A stretch of 64,000 nt of DNA from QPIN01 sp965224575 (lineage in GTDB: Bacteria; Pseudomonadota; Gammaproteobacteria; Methylococcales; Methylomonadaceae). Where the stretch lies: contig CBDCZQ010000006.1 in assembly GCA_965224575.1 (NCBI GenBank), positions 620,001 to 684,000 on the forward strand. Reading direction: 5' to 3'. Positions 29,062-38,795 of the stretch are shown one piece after another (position 1 is the first letter of the stretch; each line of letters opens with the position of its first letter). Both the position numbers and the translations under genes were made by a program. Under the pieces are notes generated by a model. It made no database searches and was not told where the DNA came from. It saw only the letters and a list, made by a program, of their open reading frames with translations.

Positions 29062-30605
29062 TAACGGTGTCCGGCATATAGTCATAAGTAGGCCATTAAA
29101 ACAGGCCGAAGCTTGCACTCAAAGAGCCATGGGACGCTTTCTTTAAGAAAGTTGTTTTTCAAGAACCGCCAGGCCTGTTTGGTGATTTTAGAGAGTTTTG
29201 TGAAAAAAGCACGGTTATAATTTCCTTCCCAGTCAATGCAGTACGTGGTTTGTTTCTTCTCATGACGTTTCTGCTGTGTTTGATAGTCTTCTTCTAATCC
29301 CAATGCCTGTCCTTTTTGATGTAAAAATAACCGCATCAGTAAATGTGTGACCAACGCCAATAAAGCTTGCTGTTCAATCGCAATCGGTGATTTCCCCCAG
29401 GCCTTGGCATTAGCCATGTCGTTTTTATAATTGTCAAAATACTTCTCTTCATCCCAGCGCCGATGATAGAGAAAAGCAATCATTCCTGGTGACAACGTAA
29501 AATCATTACTAAGGTATTCATAAATCTTGCCGCCGGGCGAGACGAACTGGATTAAACGCCAGACTTGTTTTGAGCTGTTAAGCTGAATCTTTTTATCCCA
29601 GATGACACCCTCATTAACGGCTGTGGGTGCAAGGGCTATTTCCTCAAGAATGTGATATTTGAAGGTTGATTTCATTCGGGTAATAACCGTTGTACGATAC
29701 TTAGTTTTACGCTGATCCCAATAGCGTGCTTCAATAAAGGCACGATCCACCACATAAAGTGCATTTTTCTGACAAGTCCAATGCGAGGCTATCCAGCCTT
29801 CTTTGATAAAGCGCATTTCATCAATCGATGACCGTCTCTGTATTGCTATCGACAGCAATGCCAGCACGCAGATCATAAGTTGTCATATTCATATGGCCTT
29901 TCTTATTGTCAGTACCGCCTTCGCCTGGATACACTGCACGATAATGACTGGATTCTTTCTGATAGCTGGCATCGATTGCAAAAATAGAGCGTGTTCCCAG
30001 CTCGTCTATTCCTGCAAACCTGTCGGGCAGTTCAGTTCTTGCCGAAGCTACCAGCACTTGTACCGCTTCTCGAAGAATTTTATTGCGGGATGTGCTTGAA
30101 AGAGCGTCGGACCAAGTCGATCGAGCCAATGGCACTGTTTCTGATTTTTCATCGAGATCGAATAAGGATTGGATCTGTTCTCGCAATATTTTCGTTCCCT
30201 GCAGTTGCCGCAAGCAGCCTAATAAAATAAAGAAATCAGCAGAAAGCACTGAAAACTGTTTGCGTGAATAGCGAACTTTATCCAGAGCTTTTTGCATCGG
30301 TAAAAACCATTCGTTCAACACGGTGCTGTTCATAAGTATGGCTTGTAAAGCATCTAATCTTTTTGACATTGTTCAGGTGTAAGTTATTGATTATAAATAA
30401 TATTACGCAAACATGCCTAAACTGACCTGTCAAGCCTTTTTTGACTGTATTTCATGGGCTTACGATCCCTTTCCGCCTCTAGGAATCGCCTTAAATACAG
30501 GTTGTTTTGAACGATTAAACTTTGCCATTTCTGCTTTGGCTGTCATCCTTGTGCTTCTGTTTTTATTTATACTGGTTATTCTATATATTATTACGGACAC
30601 CGTTA
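29062..30605 (-). mobile_element. IS4-family insertion sequence, complete ends
   Basis: The 1544-bp element has perfect 12-base inverted ends (TAACGGTGTCCG at 29062-29073, its complement at 30594-30605). It is flanked by a 9-base direct repeat GTTTAGAGT at 29053-29061 and 30606-30614, taken as the target duplication. The 9-base duplication and the transposase motifs fit IS4-family elements. The intact duplication shows a simple, probably fairly recent, insertion. Confidence 0.88.
29082..30369 (-). pseudogene. IS4-family transposase, frameshifted
   Basis: The N-terminal frame (29821-30369, 182 residues) has the first catalytic Asp in IFAIDASY. The C-terminal frame (29082-29876) has the second Asp in YVVDRAF and the YREK signature Y-(2)-R-(3)-E-(6)-K in YHRRWDEEKYFDNYK. 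The first frame ends VID-stop, the second resumes with DEMRF. Removing four bases at about 29820-29823 joins them as VIDEMRF and restores a protein of about 427 residues. No slippery heptamer is present, so this looks like a disabling mutation and not programmed frameshifting. Confidence 0.82.
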
Positions 30606-30653
30606 GTTTAGAGTAGTCTCATCAGTTGACTATGGCAGCCATTCACCTACTCA

Positions 30654-31442
30654 TTAAGGAGCACAACCAGTTTCCATCATTTGTCTTTCTGCATTAAAGT
30701 AATTGTCTAACTCATCCTGAAATCTATACGTTAAACATTTTGTTGATTTAATAACAGTTGTACTGTTTTGACACATTTGTTTGGCGGCTAAAATACATTC
30801 CGAAGCAAAGTTTTCAGTACTGATAATACGAGTAACCAAGCCTAATGCTTTTGCTTCTTTAGCCGTGATAGTGTCCGTATTTAACAGTAAATCTATGGCT
30901 TTACTCTCTCCAACATATCTGGGCAGAAAAAAGCTGAGACCGCCAGAGGGGTGAAGACCATATTTTCTGTGTGACATTGTGAATTGCATATTTTCTGTTA
31001 CAAAACGAAAGTCTGCGGCTAATGTTTTTCCAAAAAAAGGTGTTACTACGCTACCTTGTAAACAATCAATAATTATTTTTTTAGAGCGGACGCGCTGTTT
31101 TATTGTATCCTGATGAAAGTACATTTGACGTATTCGGGGCAGTTTTTGCTTAAACCGCCAATTTCCATCCAAATCTTTAAGCTCAATATCTTCTCCACAT
31201 AAATTTGAAATATATTGATCGTAAGCACTATCACCAAACGCTTCAGGTTCTAATATTGATAAAACCACCTTGATTTCAGGCGTTTGTTCAATGATTGACA
31301 TAAGCTCTGCGTATCGCTCAGCTTTATTTAAGTCAGTCATTAAATTGAACGCGTTACTTTTTAATCTAAAAATAACAACAGCATCTTCAATTTCGACAGA
31401 CATATCGTCATCTGAAAAATCTTTAATTAATTCTAAATTCAT
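30654..31442 (-). CDS. Crotonase-fold (enoyl-CoA hydratase/isomerase-like) protein
   Basis: A 262-residue protein of the crotonase superfamily. FRLKSNAFNLMTDL lines up with the N-terminal AlNal region, FFGKTLAADFRFVTENMQFTM with the oxyanion-hole helix, and YGLHPSGGLSFFLPRYVGESKAIDLLL with the second signature. The usual G-G-G of the first oxyanion loop reads GSVVTPFFG, and the catalytic glutamates are not obvious, so hydratase activity is doubtful. An inserted segment near residues 80-110 is unusual. It is a single gene between the IS element and a REP-like repeat. Confidence 0.7.
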   Translation of the reverse strand: MNLELIKDFSDDDMSVEIEDAVVIFRLKSNAFNLMTDLNKAERYAELMSIIEQTPEIKVVLSILEPEAFGDSAYDQYISNLCGEDIELKDLDGNWRFKQKLPRIRQMYFHQDTIKQRVRSKKIIIDCLQGSVVTPFFGKTLAADFRFVTENMQFTMSHRKYGLHPSGGLSFFLPRYVGESKAIDLLLNTDTITAKEAKALGLVTRIISTENFASECILAAKQMCQNSTTVIKSTKCLTYRFQDELDNYFNAERQMMETGCAP

Positions 31443-31587
31443 AATATTGTCCTTCTAAGGTTTATCCTAGAAAATCAGTTGTTCACGGTTTCTAGCATAA
31501 GCTATTGATTCCACAGCACTTCAAAAAAATACCCGCTTAACCTATGGGTGAAGCTAAGGTTTTTTGAGCTACATGGATGTAGGAAAT

Positions 31588-31611
31588 GTAGGTTTTGCAG
31601 GAGCAAAAACC
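31588..31611. repeat. REP-like GTAG hairpin
   Basis: GTAG is followed by GGTTTTGC, AGGA and GCAAAAACC, a stem-loop directly behind the tetranucleotide, as in RAYT-linked REPs. It lies in the 257-base gap upstream of the crotonase gene. Confidence 0.5.
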
Positions 31612-31699
31612 TGTTAAAGCACTGTGAAACCAATAGCTTGAACTATAAGCCCACGCTCAACTTATTTTTCTAGGTTTATGGAAAAGCTGATATCTATGA

Positions 31700-32680
31700 T
31701 CAGCTACAATTTTTTTCAAGTTTTGGAATTTTATTTTCAAGCTGCCTGCAAGCCTCCTGGTATCCGATGTTAATAATTTCTTCCGCACGATTGAACTCAA
31801 GAAACCCTATATGTCCTAAATTGGGCTGGATAAGTAAATCCGGTGTATCTGTTTTAAGCCGCGATTGAGTCACTTGTGTCTCCATGATATTAATTGAAGA
31901 AAGCAGAACTTCAAATATATTGGGCAAGGGTTCTTCTGCCAGCCAGGATCTGACTTGGTTTAGCGCTGGATTATCAAGCGACTGCAAGCCAAGATTTATG
32001 CGTTCCATTGCCTGCGAATATTGTTTCCCACCAAGACGATACAGTGCTTGAGACAAAGCATTTTTTTCAGTCTCTTTATCAGGCGTTTTTTCAGGTGTTG
32101 TTCCAACTACAATACCGTGATTGACATCCACAGCGATAACGAATTCTGCTCCCAAGGATCGTGCTGTACTTACTGGTACCGGATTGACCAGACCACCATC
32201 CACAAGTATCCGCCCATTCTTACGCACGGGAGTAAAAATACCGGGCACTGAAAGACTGGCTCGAACTGCTTCGATAACATCCCCGTTGTCAATCCAGATC
32301 TCTTTTCCTGTTGTAATATCGGTAGCCACCGCCTTAAAAGGCAACGACAGATGTTCAATAGTTTCAGCATGAACATAGTCTCGCACAAAATCAGTCACCT
32401 TGTTGCCATCAATCAGTCCTGATTTTGGAAAAACCACATCGAAGAAATAGGCTATTTTTTTCCAGTCAAAATCCAGATAGACTTTTTCCAGGGCTTCCAG
32501 TTTGCCAGAAGCGTAAACAGCACCAATTAAGGAACCTATGCTGGTGCCTGCTATGCAGTCAATTTTTATCCCTGCTTCCTCTAATGCGTGTATTACACCG
32601 ATATGTGAAAGACCACGCGCTGAGCCACTACCCAGTGCAAGACCAATTTTGATGTTGTTTTTAGAATAATTATTCATCAT
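31700..32680 (-). CDS. Patatin-like phospholipase (RssA type)
   Basis: A 326-residue hydrolase. The oxyanion loop is GSGSARGLSHIGV, the nucleophile Ser47 is in GTSIG, and the partner Asp161 is in DGGLVNPVPV. Together they form the Ser-Asp dyad of patatins, which cleave acyl chains from membrane lipids. The C-terminal third (from about 205) is helical and poorly conserved. No signal peptide is present, so it is cytoplasmic. The neighbour upstream is a lipase-like lipoprotein, in the same direction and 72 bases away. Start codons at 32680 and 32677 are equally good. Confidence 0.88.
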   Translation of the reverse strand: MMNNYSKNNIKIGLALGSGSARGLSHIGVIHALEEAGIKIDCIAGTSIGSLIGAVYASGKLEALEKVYLDFDWKKIAYFFDVVFPKSGLIDGNKVTDFVRDYVHAETIEHLSLPFKAVATDITTGKEIWIDNGDVIEAVRASLSVPGIFTPVRKNGRILVDGGLVNPVPVSTARSLGAEFVIAVDVNHGIVVGTTPEKTPDKETEKNALSQALYRLGGKQYSQAMERINLGLQSLDNPALNQVRSWLAEEPLPNIFEVLLSSINIMETQVTQSRLKTDTPDLLIQPNLGHIGFLEFNRAEEIINIGYQEACRQLENKIPKLEKNCS

Positions 32681-32752
32681 TTTATTCCCTCAAATTTTAA
32701 AGGACGTTTTTTGACCTGATAGGTATAACATTGTATATAAGCAAAGGTTAAC

Positions 32753-34060
32753 TTAAAAAGCTTTATTTTCATTATCCAAAAATAGACGGTTAAGAAGATC
32801 TGAGGTTTTAGTGTCTTCAAGTATCCCCGTATGTGATTGCATAAAACCATAAATCCGGGTGGCATTATTTTGTGCTTCTTGCCGAAGTTGACTTTCCAGG
32901 CTGACTACACTATCACCGGATTCGTTGGGTAAAAATGTGAATATTAAGTGATGTTGTAGAGTGGATGGTAAACGGCGAGAATGAAGTTTAGAATCAGTAT
33001 AAAAAAGTTGAGACAAAAATTTACTACTCGGTGCCATGTCTAACCAGGAAGATACTGAAATAGGTGAATGGTCGACAGCAAGCTGTGCAGTATCATCTCC
33101 ATTCCAGGGCGTTGCAATAGAGGCGAATAATGAAATAAGGTTTTTATCTGTTTTATCTATATAGTTCAGGATGGTGCCTCGTGCAATCAAACCACCCATG
33201 CTGTGTGCCACTATAAACAATTTGTGGAAGCGATATTGTGCTTTCAATTGTTTAATCAATCGACTAAGGTTTTTTGCAATGAGTTCGAGATGGCCTCCTG
33301 AGGGATAGTAAAAGACCCAGGGTTGGAAAAGTGAGGTATTGAGATGGTTGATAAGAAAATTAAAATCTCGAGGTGTGCCATTGATGCCATGGATAAATAA
33401 TACAGGTGTTTTATCCTGTTCATAATTTTGCAAAAAATAAATACCAGGTTTTGATTCCCAGATAAAATCGAAAGGTCGCCATAAACCCTTCTTTGCATTT
33501 TCTCTGGAAAAACGTTGATCATCAAGACTAATGACTTCACCAATAGCTAAAGACTGCCCTAGTGCTACGTTAAGTTGTTCATAAACAGAACGCAACTGTA
33601 ACTTAGATATATCCAATGATGAATCACCAGGAATACGGCCTTGATGAGGAATGATCAGATTCATATCTGATTTAACTTCACCTTCTGTACAGGAAAAAAT
33701 TTTGCTGTTATCTAAAGGAATTGCGGGTTCGTCACGCTCGAAAATTCTATTTTGGTCAATATCTTGAAAAGCAGTCAGTTCATAGGTGCCAGGGCGTGCA
33801 TAAAAACTCCATCGCCCCGCTTTTTCCAATACATAATGGTCAACCAGATTCCAGTTATTTCTGTTTTTGAGTGTGCCACCTTTATGTCGAAACAGCACCA
33901 CAACAAGCATTCCTTTTTCGCGGATTTCTGGTTTAACAACACCCAGAAATTGGCAGAATGATGCGACTTTTTGTTGCTGCTCTTCTACCGCCAAAATATT
34001 GCAGCCAGTGACAAGGGAAAACACTAAAATGGCAAAAAATAATTTGTAAATATTTGACAT
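32753..34060 (-). CDS. Alpha/beta-hydrolase lipoprotein
   Basis: I place the start at 34060, where AGGAG precedes the ATG. The longer reading from 34102 would push the signal peptide inward. The signal peptide ends with the lipobox LVTGC. After a 200-residue N-terminal domain (beta-rich, with YELTAFQDIDQNRIFERDEPA, like calcium-binding prealbumin-type folds) comes an alpha/beta hydrolase: PVLFIHGINGTPRDF (oxyanion), VAHSMGGLIARG (nucleophile Ser), and a late Asp/His region SGDSVVSLES and QSHTGIL. It probably hydrolyses lipids or esters at the envelope. Its neighbours are an MMPL exporter and a patatin, so lipid handling is a fair inference. Confidence 0.8.
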   Translation of the reverse strand: MSNIYKLFFAILVFSLVTGCNILAVEEQQQKVASFCQFLGVVKPEIREKGMLVVVLFRHKGGTLKNRNNWNLVDHYVLEKAGRWSFYARPGTYELTAFQDIDQNRIFERDEPAIPLDNSKIFSCTEGEVKSDMNLIIPHQGRIPGDSSLDISKLQLRSVYEQLNVALGQSLAIGEVISLDDQRFSRENAKKGLWRPFDFIWESKPGIYFLQNYEQDKTPVLFIHGINGTPRDFNFLINHLNTSLFQPWVFYYPSGGHLELIAKNLSRLIKQLKAQYRFHKLFIVAHSMGGLIARGTILNYIDKTDKNLISLFASIATPWNGDDTAQLAVDHSPISVSSWLDMAPSSKFLSQLFYTDSKLHSRRLPSTLQHHLIFTFLPNESGDSVVSLESQLRQEAQNNATRIYGFMQSHTGILEDTKTSDLLNRLFLDNENKAF

Positions 34061-34091
34061 ATTAGCTCCTCGTAGAAAAGTAAATGTAATA

Positions 34092-34122
34092 TAAAATCGC
34101 ATCCGTGGCCGCGCGAAGTATA
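34092..34122. repeat. Third copy of the 26-base dispersed repeat
   Basis: CGCATCCGTGGCCGCGCGAA followed by GTATA repeats, with one changed base, the arms of the element at 9846-9992. It sits alone between the hydrolase and the MMPL gene, so only half of the palindrome is here. Confidence 0.6.
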
Positions 34123-34137
34123 AGTAATGCTGTTTTA

Positions 34138-36636
34138 CTATCTGCCTAAAGGTTTCAGTCGTACAATCAAGATTGGCAGCAATATCAAATCAGCAAATAG
34201 TGCCACTAACATGGAAAAGCCAGTCAGCAAGCCAAAATAGATAGTGGGGACAAAGTTTGACAGAGCCAGGATGGAGAAACCTAACGTTATCGTAATAGTG
34301 GTGTAATACATTGCGCGACCAATACTGGCGTGGCTGCGTTTGACTGCCGCCCAGTAATTACTGTCTTTACCATACTCTTCCGTAAAACGGTGTACATAGT
34401 GGATAGTGTCATCTACTGCGATACCGATACAAATTGCAGCAATGGTAATGGTCATAATATCCAGAGGAATATGCATCCACCCCATCAATCCAAGCACCAT
34501 AGAGGCGGCCATTAAGTTGGGGGTAATGGCTAGAGCTGCCATTTTTATATTTCTGAAAGCCACAATAAACATCAGAAATATCGCTGAGAACACCACGCCA
34601 ATAGTCAAAATTTGAGATTTGAACAAGCTTTGTAGCAGATTATTATAAAGCACCAACATACCAGTGAGATGCACCTGTTCATCAGCCAGTCCCATTTCTT
34701 CGGTCAAATACCGACGGATTTTTTTCAGTAAATCATCCCGTTTTAGTGACGGGTCTGATTCATACACTCGCAAATTGAACCGTAGCTGATTACCGTCTTC
34801 TGACAGATAAGGAATAAATAAAGATTGTTTTATATTATCTGGCAAACGCTTATATAAAATGGATAAAAACATGTCATTCATTTCCAGGTTTTCATCCAGA
34901 CTGCGAAGCATTTGCATACTGTTGGCTAATGATAACACCTTGCCCGATTCTGGCAGACTCACCAGATAATCATGAATACTATTAACTTCTGGCAACATGC
35001 CGCTATTAAACCAGTAGCTTGTGCTGGTAATACCGCCATCTGCATTCATCTCTAATTCAAATTCTTCAAAAAAGGGATCCATTTCTTCATCATATTCAAA
35101 TTCTTCATCGGGTTGAAAATATTCTACTGGGGCATCAATAATCACATCTAACGGTGTTGTACCGCCTAATTTTTTGTCAATTAAAGTCATGCCTTGATAA
35201 ATTTCAGTGCTTTCCTTGTAATAATCAATAAAACGATTCTCGACACTCAGTCTGGTTATACCAACAACACTCAGTATGGCAAGTAGCATAAAGATAAGCA
35301 GAATGGCTTTGTCGAAACGCTGGATCAGGCGTGCAAAAAAATGGGTAATAGCACCTGTAATGTCATACTTAATTTTGGTGCTTGTTGGAGGTAACAACGC
35401 CAGCATGGCAGGAAACAGAGTGAAGGCAAGAACAAAGGACATACTAATGCCGATAGTCATCATCCAGCCAAAATCAATGATGGGTCGAATACCACTAATG
35501 ATTAACGAGGCAAAAGCCACTATGCTGGTAATGGCCGTATAAAAGCTGGGTTGAATTTTACTTTTAACCATCTGACGAATCAGCTGTTGGTGATTACTTG
35601 AAGGGTTTTCGACTTGTAATTCACGATAACGCACAATCAAATGCACCATCAGAGACAAGGTGATAATCAGCATCAGAGAAATAAAATTTGAGGAAACCAC
35701 AGTCACTGGCCAGTTGACCCAGCCAAGAAAACCGATCATAAACAGCCCTGCCACACCACAAGTAATCATGGGCAGTATGATCCAGCGTGGCTGGTAAAAA
35801 ATGATAGTCAGCAAAACCACTAAAAAAATCAATACGCCAATGCCAAATGTCATCAGATCATGACGGATAAAATCGATGGAATCTGAGGTAATCATTGGAA
35901 TACCCCCTAAAAACAGCTTGGCTCTATCCTTGTGCTGACTCATAATTCCCCTGACTTGAGCAATATCGTTGTGTTCCTGGTGTTGCAGACTGGTATTGTG
36001 CTGTTCAAATTCTATTGAAACTACTTTCAGCTCATCTTTTTCGCTTGCTGTTAAGTTGTCTTCCAGTTGTTTTTCACGTAATTGATTGCGCCGTTCACGC
36101 AGTTTCAGGTAAATGAGGTCACGTTTGAAATTTACTTGTATTGCCGTCATTTTTCCATCACTGCTGATCAGCAGGTTTTTATATAACGGACTGCTTAATA
36201 GTTCCTGTTTGGCAAGTATCTGATCTGTTTCGGGGCTTTCTAGGGTTAGTATTTTATCCTGAAGCTCTGACAGGGTAACTGGCGGACTATCAATCAACGG
36301 TACATCCAGAATGGTGATTACTGATTCCACACGCTGAATAGTTTTAAGCTTCTCACTTAACTCACGAATATCTTTTTTTACCTGTTCGCTGAATAAATCA
36401 TCTGTCGGCGTATAAGTGATAACAAGAAAATCATCTGAGCCATAACGTGCCTCGATAGCCTGATAAAATTTTAATGCCTGGTCGTTTTCAAGGGTTAATG
36501 AATCGGAAGAAGCATCCAGCCGAAAATTGCTGCTATGCCATCCGAAAAAACCCACCAGCACAGCTATCAGCAGTAGTGTTTTGCGAGGATTATTCAGAAT
36601 TAGACTTATATAAGTGTCACTCGGTGAAAATGTCAT
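34138..36636 (-). CDS. MMPL/RND-superfamily exporter
   Basis: An 832-residue inner-membrane protein with an N-terminal helix, a large periplasmic loop (about 40-230), a bundle of about five helices (235-400), a second helix near 425, a second periplasmic loop (about 455-620) and a final bundle. This is the twofold layout of RND/MMPL transporters driven by the proton gradient. The bundle has ICIGIAVDDTIHYVHRF, typical of the patched/MMPL group (GXXXDD motif). Members export hydrophobic molecules such as lipids and hopanoids. Gene spacing to HdeD is 15 bases. No membrane-fusion partner is present, as usual for MMPL proteins. Confidence 0.85.
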   Translation of the reverse strand: MTFSPSDTYISLILNNPRKTLLLIAVLVGFFGWHSSNFRLDASSDSLTLENDQALKFYQAIEARYGSDDFLVITYTPTDDLFSEQVKKDIRELSEKLKTIQRVESVITILDVPLIDSPPVTLSELQDKILTLESPETDQILAKQELLSSPLYKNLLISSDGKMTAIQVNFKRDLIYLKLRERRNQLREKQLEDNLTASEKDELKVVSIEFEQHNTSLQHQEHNDIAQVRGIMSQHKDRAKLFLGGIPMITSDSIDFIRHDLMTFGIGVLIFLVVLLTIIFYQPRWIILPMITCGVAGLFMIGFLGWVNWPVTVVSSNFISLMLIITLSLMVHLIVRYRELQVENPSSNHQQLIRQMVKSKIQPSFYTAITSIVAFASLIISGIRPIIDFGWMMTIGISMSFVLAFTLFPAMLALLPPTSTKIKYDITGAITHFFARLIQRFDKAILLIFMLLAILSVVGITRLSVENRFIDYYKESTEIYQGMTLIDKKLGGTTPLDVIIDAPVEYFQPDEEFEYDEEMDPFFEEFELEMNADGGITSTSYWFNSGMLPEVNSIHDYLVSLPESGKVLSLANSMQMLRSLDENLEMNDMFLSILYKRLPDNIKQSLFIPYLSEDGNQLRFNLRVYESDPSLKRDDLLKKIRRYLTEEMGLADEQVHLTGMLVLYNNLLQSLFKSQILTIGVVFSAIFLMFIVAFRNIKMAALAITPNLMAASMVLGLMGWMHIPLDIMTITIAAICIGIAVDDTIHYVHRFTEEYGKDSNYWAAVKRSHASIGRAMYYTTITITLGFSILALSNFVPTIYFGLLTGFSMLVALFADLILLPILIVRLKPLGR

Positions 36637-36651
36637 GCGTTTATAGCCTAT

Positions 36652-37227
36652 TCAATCAAATATTTTGTGATGCAGACTGATTTTTATCAATGACCAGCCC
36701 AAAAATATCATATTAATTCCCAATAGCAGACCAAGTACCCACAATCCTGTCTGCGGCCAACCCGCCCAGACTACAATAGCCAAAGCTAAAGCGGTAATGC
36801 CACTAAAAAGCACCCAGCTCCATTGTGGTAAAGGACGCATCATTAAAGCAAGAGAGATTTTTGCAAGTCCTTCTATTGCAAAAAATACAGTTAATAATAG
36901 AGTGATTGTCTGACTACCTTGGGCGGGTTCTGTCACTAAAAAATAACCGATAACTGTCTGTAATAGTCCGATAGCAAACCATAAGCTAAATCCTGGCATA
37001 TTGATAATGCTGACGGCTCTGATAATCTGAAAGATACCGCCTATCAATAACAGCCAGTCTAAGAATATAATGATTCCTAGTGTAAACATATGAGGGACGA
37101 TAATAGCTAATGTACCCAGAATAACGAAAAAAACACCTTCCGCAAAAAACAGCTTCCAGTGTTTTTGTAGGTATTCGACTATGGTTTGTTGCATATGCTG
37201 TAAATCAGCGGTAATAATTTTTTTCAT
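36652..37227 (-). CDS. HdeD family (DUF308) membrane protein
   Basis: A 191-residue protein with six membrane segments in a duplicated DUF308 pattern: FFAEGVFFVILGTLAIIVP, then GIIIFLDWLLLIGGIFQIIRA, then FAIEGLAKISLALMMRP and VLFSGITALALAIVVWAGWP. HdeD gives acid resistance at high cell density in E. coli; its mechanism is unknown. It overlaps the preceding small gene by four bases. Confidence 0.88.
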   Translation of the reverse strand: MKKIITADLQHMQQTIVEYLQKHWKLFFAEGVFFVILGTLAIIVPHMFTLGIIIFLDWLLLIGGIFQIIRAVSIINMPGFSLWFAIGLLQTVIGYFLVTEPAQGSQTITLLLTVFFAIEGLAKISLALMMRPLPQWSWVLFSGITALALAIVVWAGWPQTGLWVLGLLLGINMIFLGWSLIKISLHHKIFD

Positions 37228-37436
37228 TTTTCACACCTTGAAATAAATAGAAACAACGGGGTCCTGTCGGATAATTTATTGGATAAACCCACACATCTAA
37301 GTCGTTTTATTATGACCAAAGACATTAACACAATGATTAGAAAAACAATCAGCAATATTGGCCAGAAAAAGGGGGCGACAATAAATACCCCAAACATCAA
37401 GAACAGCAATGCACTTTTTCTAAGTTGAAGTGACAA
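37224..37436 (-). CDS. Small membrane protein
   Basis: A 70-residue protein with two close hydrophobic segments (LLFLMFGVFIVAPFFW and LLIVFLIIVLMSLVII) and a basic tail. It is not recognised as a known family. The overlap with hdeD (ATGA type, four bases) supports it as a real gene in the same transcript. Confidence 0.5.
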   Translation of the reverse strand: MSLQLRKSALLFLMFGVFIVAPFFWPILLIVFLIIVLMSLVIIKRLRCVGLSNKLSDRTPLFLFISRCEK

Positions 37437-37551
37437 TAGCCTACTATGCGGCCTTTTCTACACCGCTGGTGTGTTCCTGCATCACTCTACCTACACACAA
37501 ATACGAATAAAAACCCTGTGCCAGTCGCTCAAGTTATTCCGTGCGTGTTCC

Positions 37552-37968
37552 TTACCGCATCCATTGAGCAATTAATCTTTGACATTCATCTTTCCATGGA
37601 CATTTATAATCTCTACAAGAAGTTCTGTTTTCGGATTGAAAACATGTGGGTGCTTTAGATGCTTTTTGAATCAATTGAATTAATTTTTTTTCACTTTTAA
37701 TGCTACTGGCATGTACAACACCTACTAAAATGGCGAGTTGTTGAATGCCTACAAGAGTTATCCCACCATCTTCTTTGCTATGTAAAACAAATAATTCTAC
37801 CAGAAATTTTATATACTCAAGCTCTGCCTCCAGCCAGTCATCTATTGCCTTACCCTCCTTAAAGCCTCTGTGTTCTGCTTTATAATATGCGGCGACAGAA
37901 ATCCATTGCTGACGAGCTGGGTCAGTTGGTTGTTCTTTTGTGTTTGTTTCTTCTGGTCCTGGGGACAT
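37552..37968 (-). CDS. DUF2934 protein with Cys-rich C-terminus
   Basis: A 138-residue protein. Residues about 20-50 form a DUF2934 motif (ISVAAYYKAEHRGFKEGKAIDDWLEAE). A hydrophobic helical region follows, then a C-terminal cluster CFQSENRTSCRDYKCPWKDEC with four cysteines that could bind a metal. The function is unknown. It is a partial relative of the protein at 38209-38697, and a remnant of an RNase gene lies between the two. Confidence 0.7.
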   Translation of the reverse strand: MSPGPEETNTKEQPTDPARQQWISVAAYYKAEHRGFKEGKAIDDWLEAELEYIKFLVELFVLHSKEDGGITLVGIQQLAILVGVVHASSIKSEKKLIQLIQKASKAPTCFQSENRTSCRDYKCPWKDECQRLIAQWMR

Positions 37969-38014
37969 AAAGAACTCCTAAGATAACTATATTGCTTGGG
38001 CTTAAATATGAGTA

Positions 38015-38193
38015 TTACATCCATTCTTCCAAACGGTAACTCTGATGTAATGTCGGTATTTCTACTCGCGTATGTTGCAGTTTTTTAGCAAATAGTGGCA
38101 TAACCTCTTTATCACCATGTACCAGAAAGGTCGTTTTGGGTTGACCTGTTTGTTGATGCCAGGCTAATAATTCTGCTTGATTCTTTCCTTGAC
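38015..38193 (-). pseudogene. C-terminal remnant of a beta-CASP metallo-beta-lactamase RNase
   Basis: Reading the minus strand from about 38193 to the TAA at 38015 gives QAELLAWHQQTGQPKTTFLV, then HGDKEVMPLFAKKLQ and VEIPTLHQSYRLEEWM. This is the end of the beta-CASP family of RNA-processing exonucleases (the segment following GHAD...). The first 400 residues are missing: the upstream side runs directly into the end of the DUF2934 gene. There is no start codon of its own. Confidence 0.75.
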
Positions 38194-38208
38194 CTTTCTT
38201 ATGATTTT

Positions 38209-38697
38209 CTAATCCTCTAAACGATCTGAAATACGCTGGTATGCCTCTTTAAGCTCATCACCAATAATTTTGGTTGCTTGAACCAGTTCTGCACCTGATT
38301 CTTTGGTATCATCAGAAATTAAATCTAAACCATCGACAAATTTACTCCAGGCCTTTTCTGCCTTTTTCCATTCATCTTTAGCATCCATACTTGCAAGATG
38401 GATTTGCAGTTGAATTTCACCTCGCTGCTGTTTTAACGTATCCTTTAATTCGTCAAATTCAGTTTGCATGTTCATATATTTACCCCTTGTTATGGTACTC
38501 ATCATTTCTTCTATCTGCTTCTCAGCCTCTAGCCAGTTTTCACTTTTTTGGGCAGGAGAGAAGCCCTTTTTTTCCGCTATATAATAAGCAGCTTCACTAA
38601 TCATTAAATTACGGTCTTCTGTATCAGGTTGCACAGAATCTTCTGTTGCTACTGTTTCAGTGTTAATTTTTTTACTTTTCTTCAATTTAGATGGCAT
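38209..38697 (-). CDS. DUF2934 protein with coiled-coil tail
   Basis: A 162-residue, highly charged protein. The DUF2934 motif is at about 30-58 (LMISEAAYYIAEKKGFSPAQ). The remainder (about 60-160) is predicted long helix, alternating charged and hydrophobic residues. A basic N-terminus (KKSKK) precedes. It has no signal peptide or membrane segment. A well-placed promoter with the palindromic operator lies upstream (38803-38845), so the gene is likely controlled with the N-ATPase and ppsA. The function is unknown, perhaps stress-related. Confidence 0.75.
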   Translation of the reverse strand: MPSKLKKSKKINTETVATEDSVQPDTEDRNLMISEAAYYIAEKKGFSPAQKSENWLEAEKQIEEMMSTITRGKYMNMQTEFDELKDTLKQQRGEIQLQIHLASMDAKDEWKKAEKAWSKFVDGLDLISDDTKESGAELVQATKIIGDELKEAYQRISDRLED

Positions 38698-38795
38698 TTT
38701 AAATCCCTCATTGTCTATTTGGTTTGTTAAGTATTAATAGGGAGAAAATTACTTTTTTGCTTAAAAAGTCGAATGAACAGGCATATTTTCTTCCA

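Noticed and set aside
29820..29876. Programmed ribosomal frameshift in the IS4 transposase
   Set aside because: The overlap lacks a slippery heptamer or downstream stem, and a 4-base excess explains the shift simply.
30413..30616. Plus-strand hydrophobic 67-codon frame at the IS right end
   Set aside because: It extends through the IS inverted end and target duplication, so it cannot be an old host gene.
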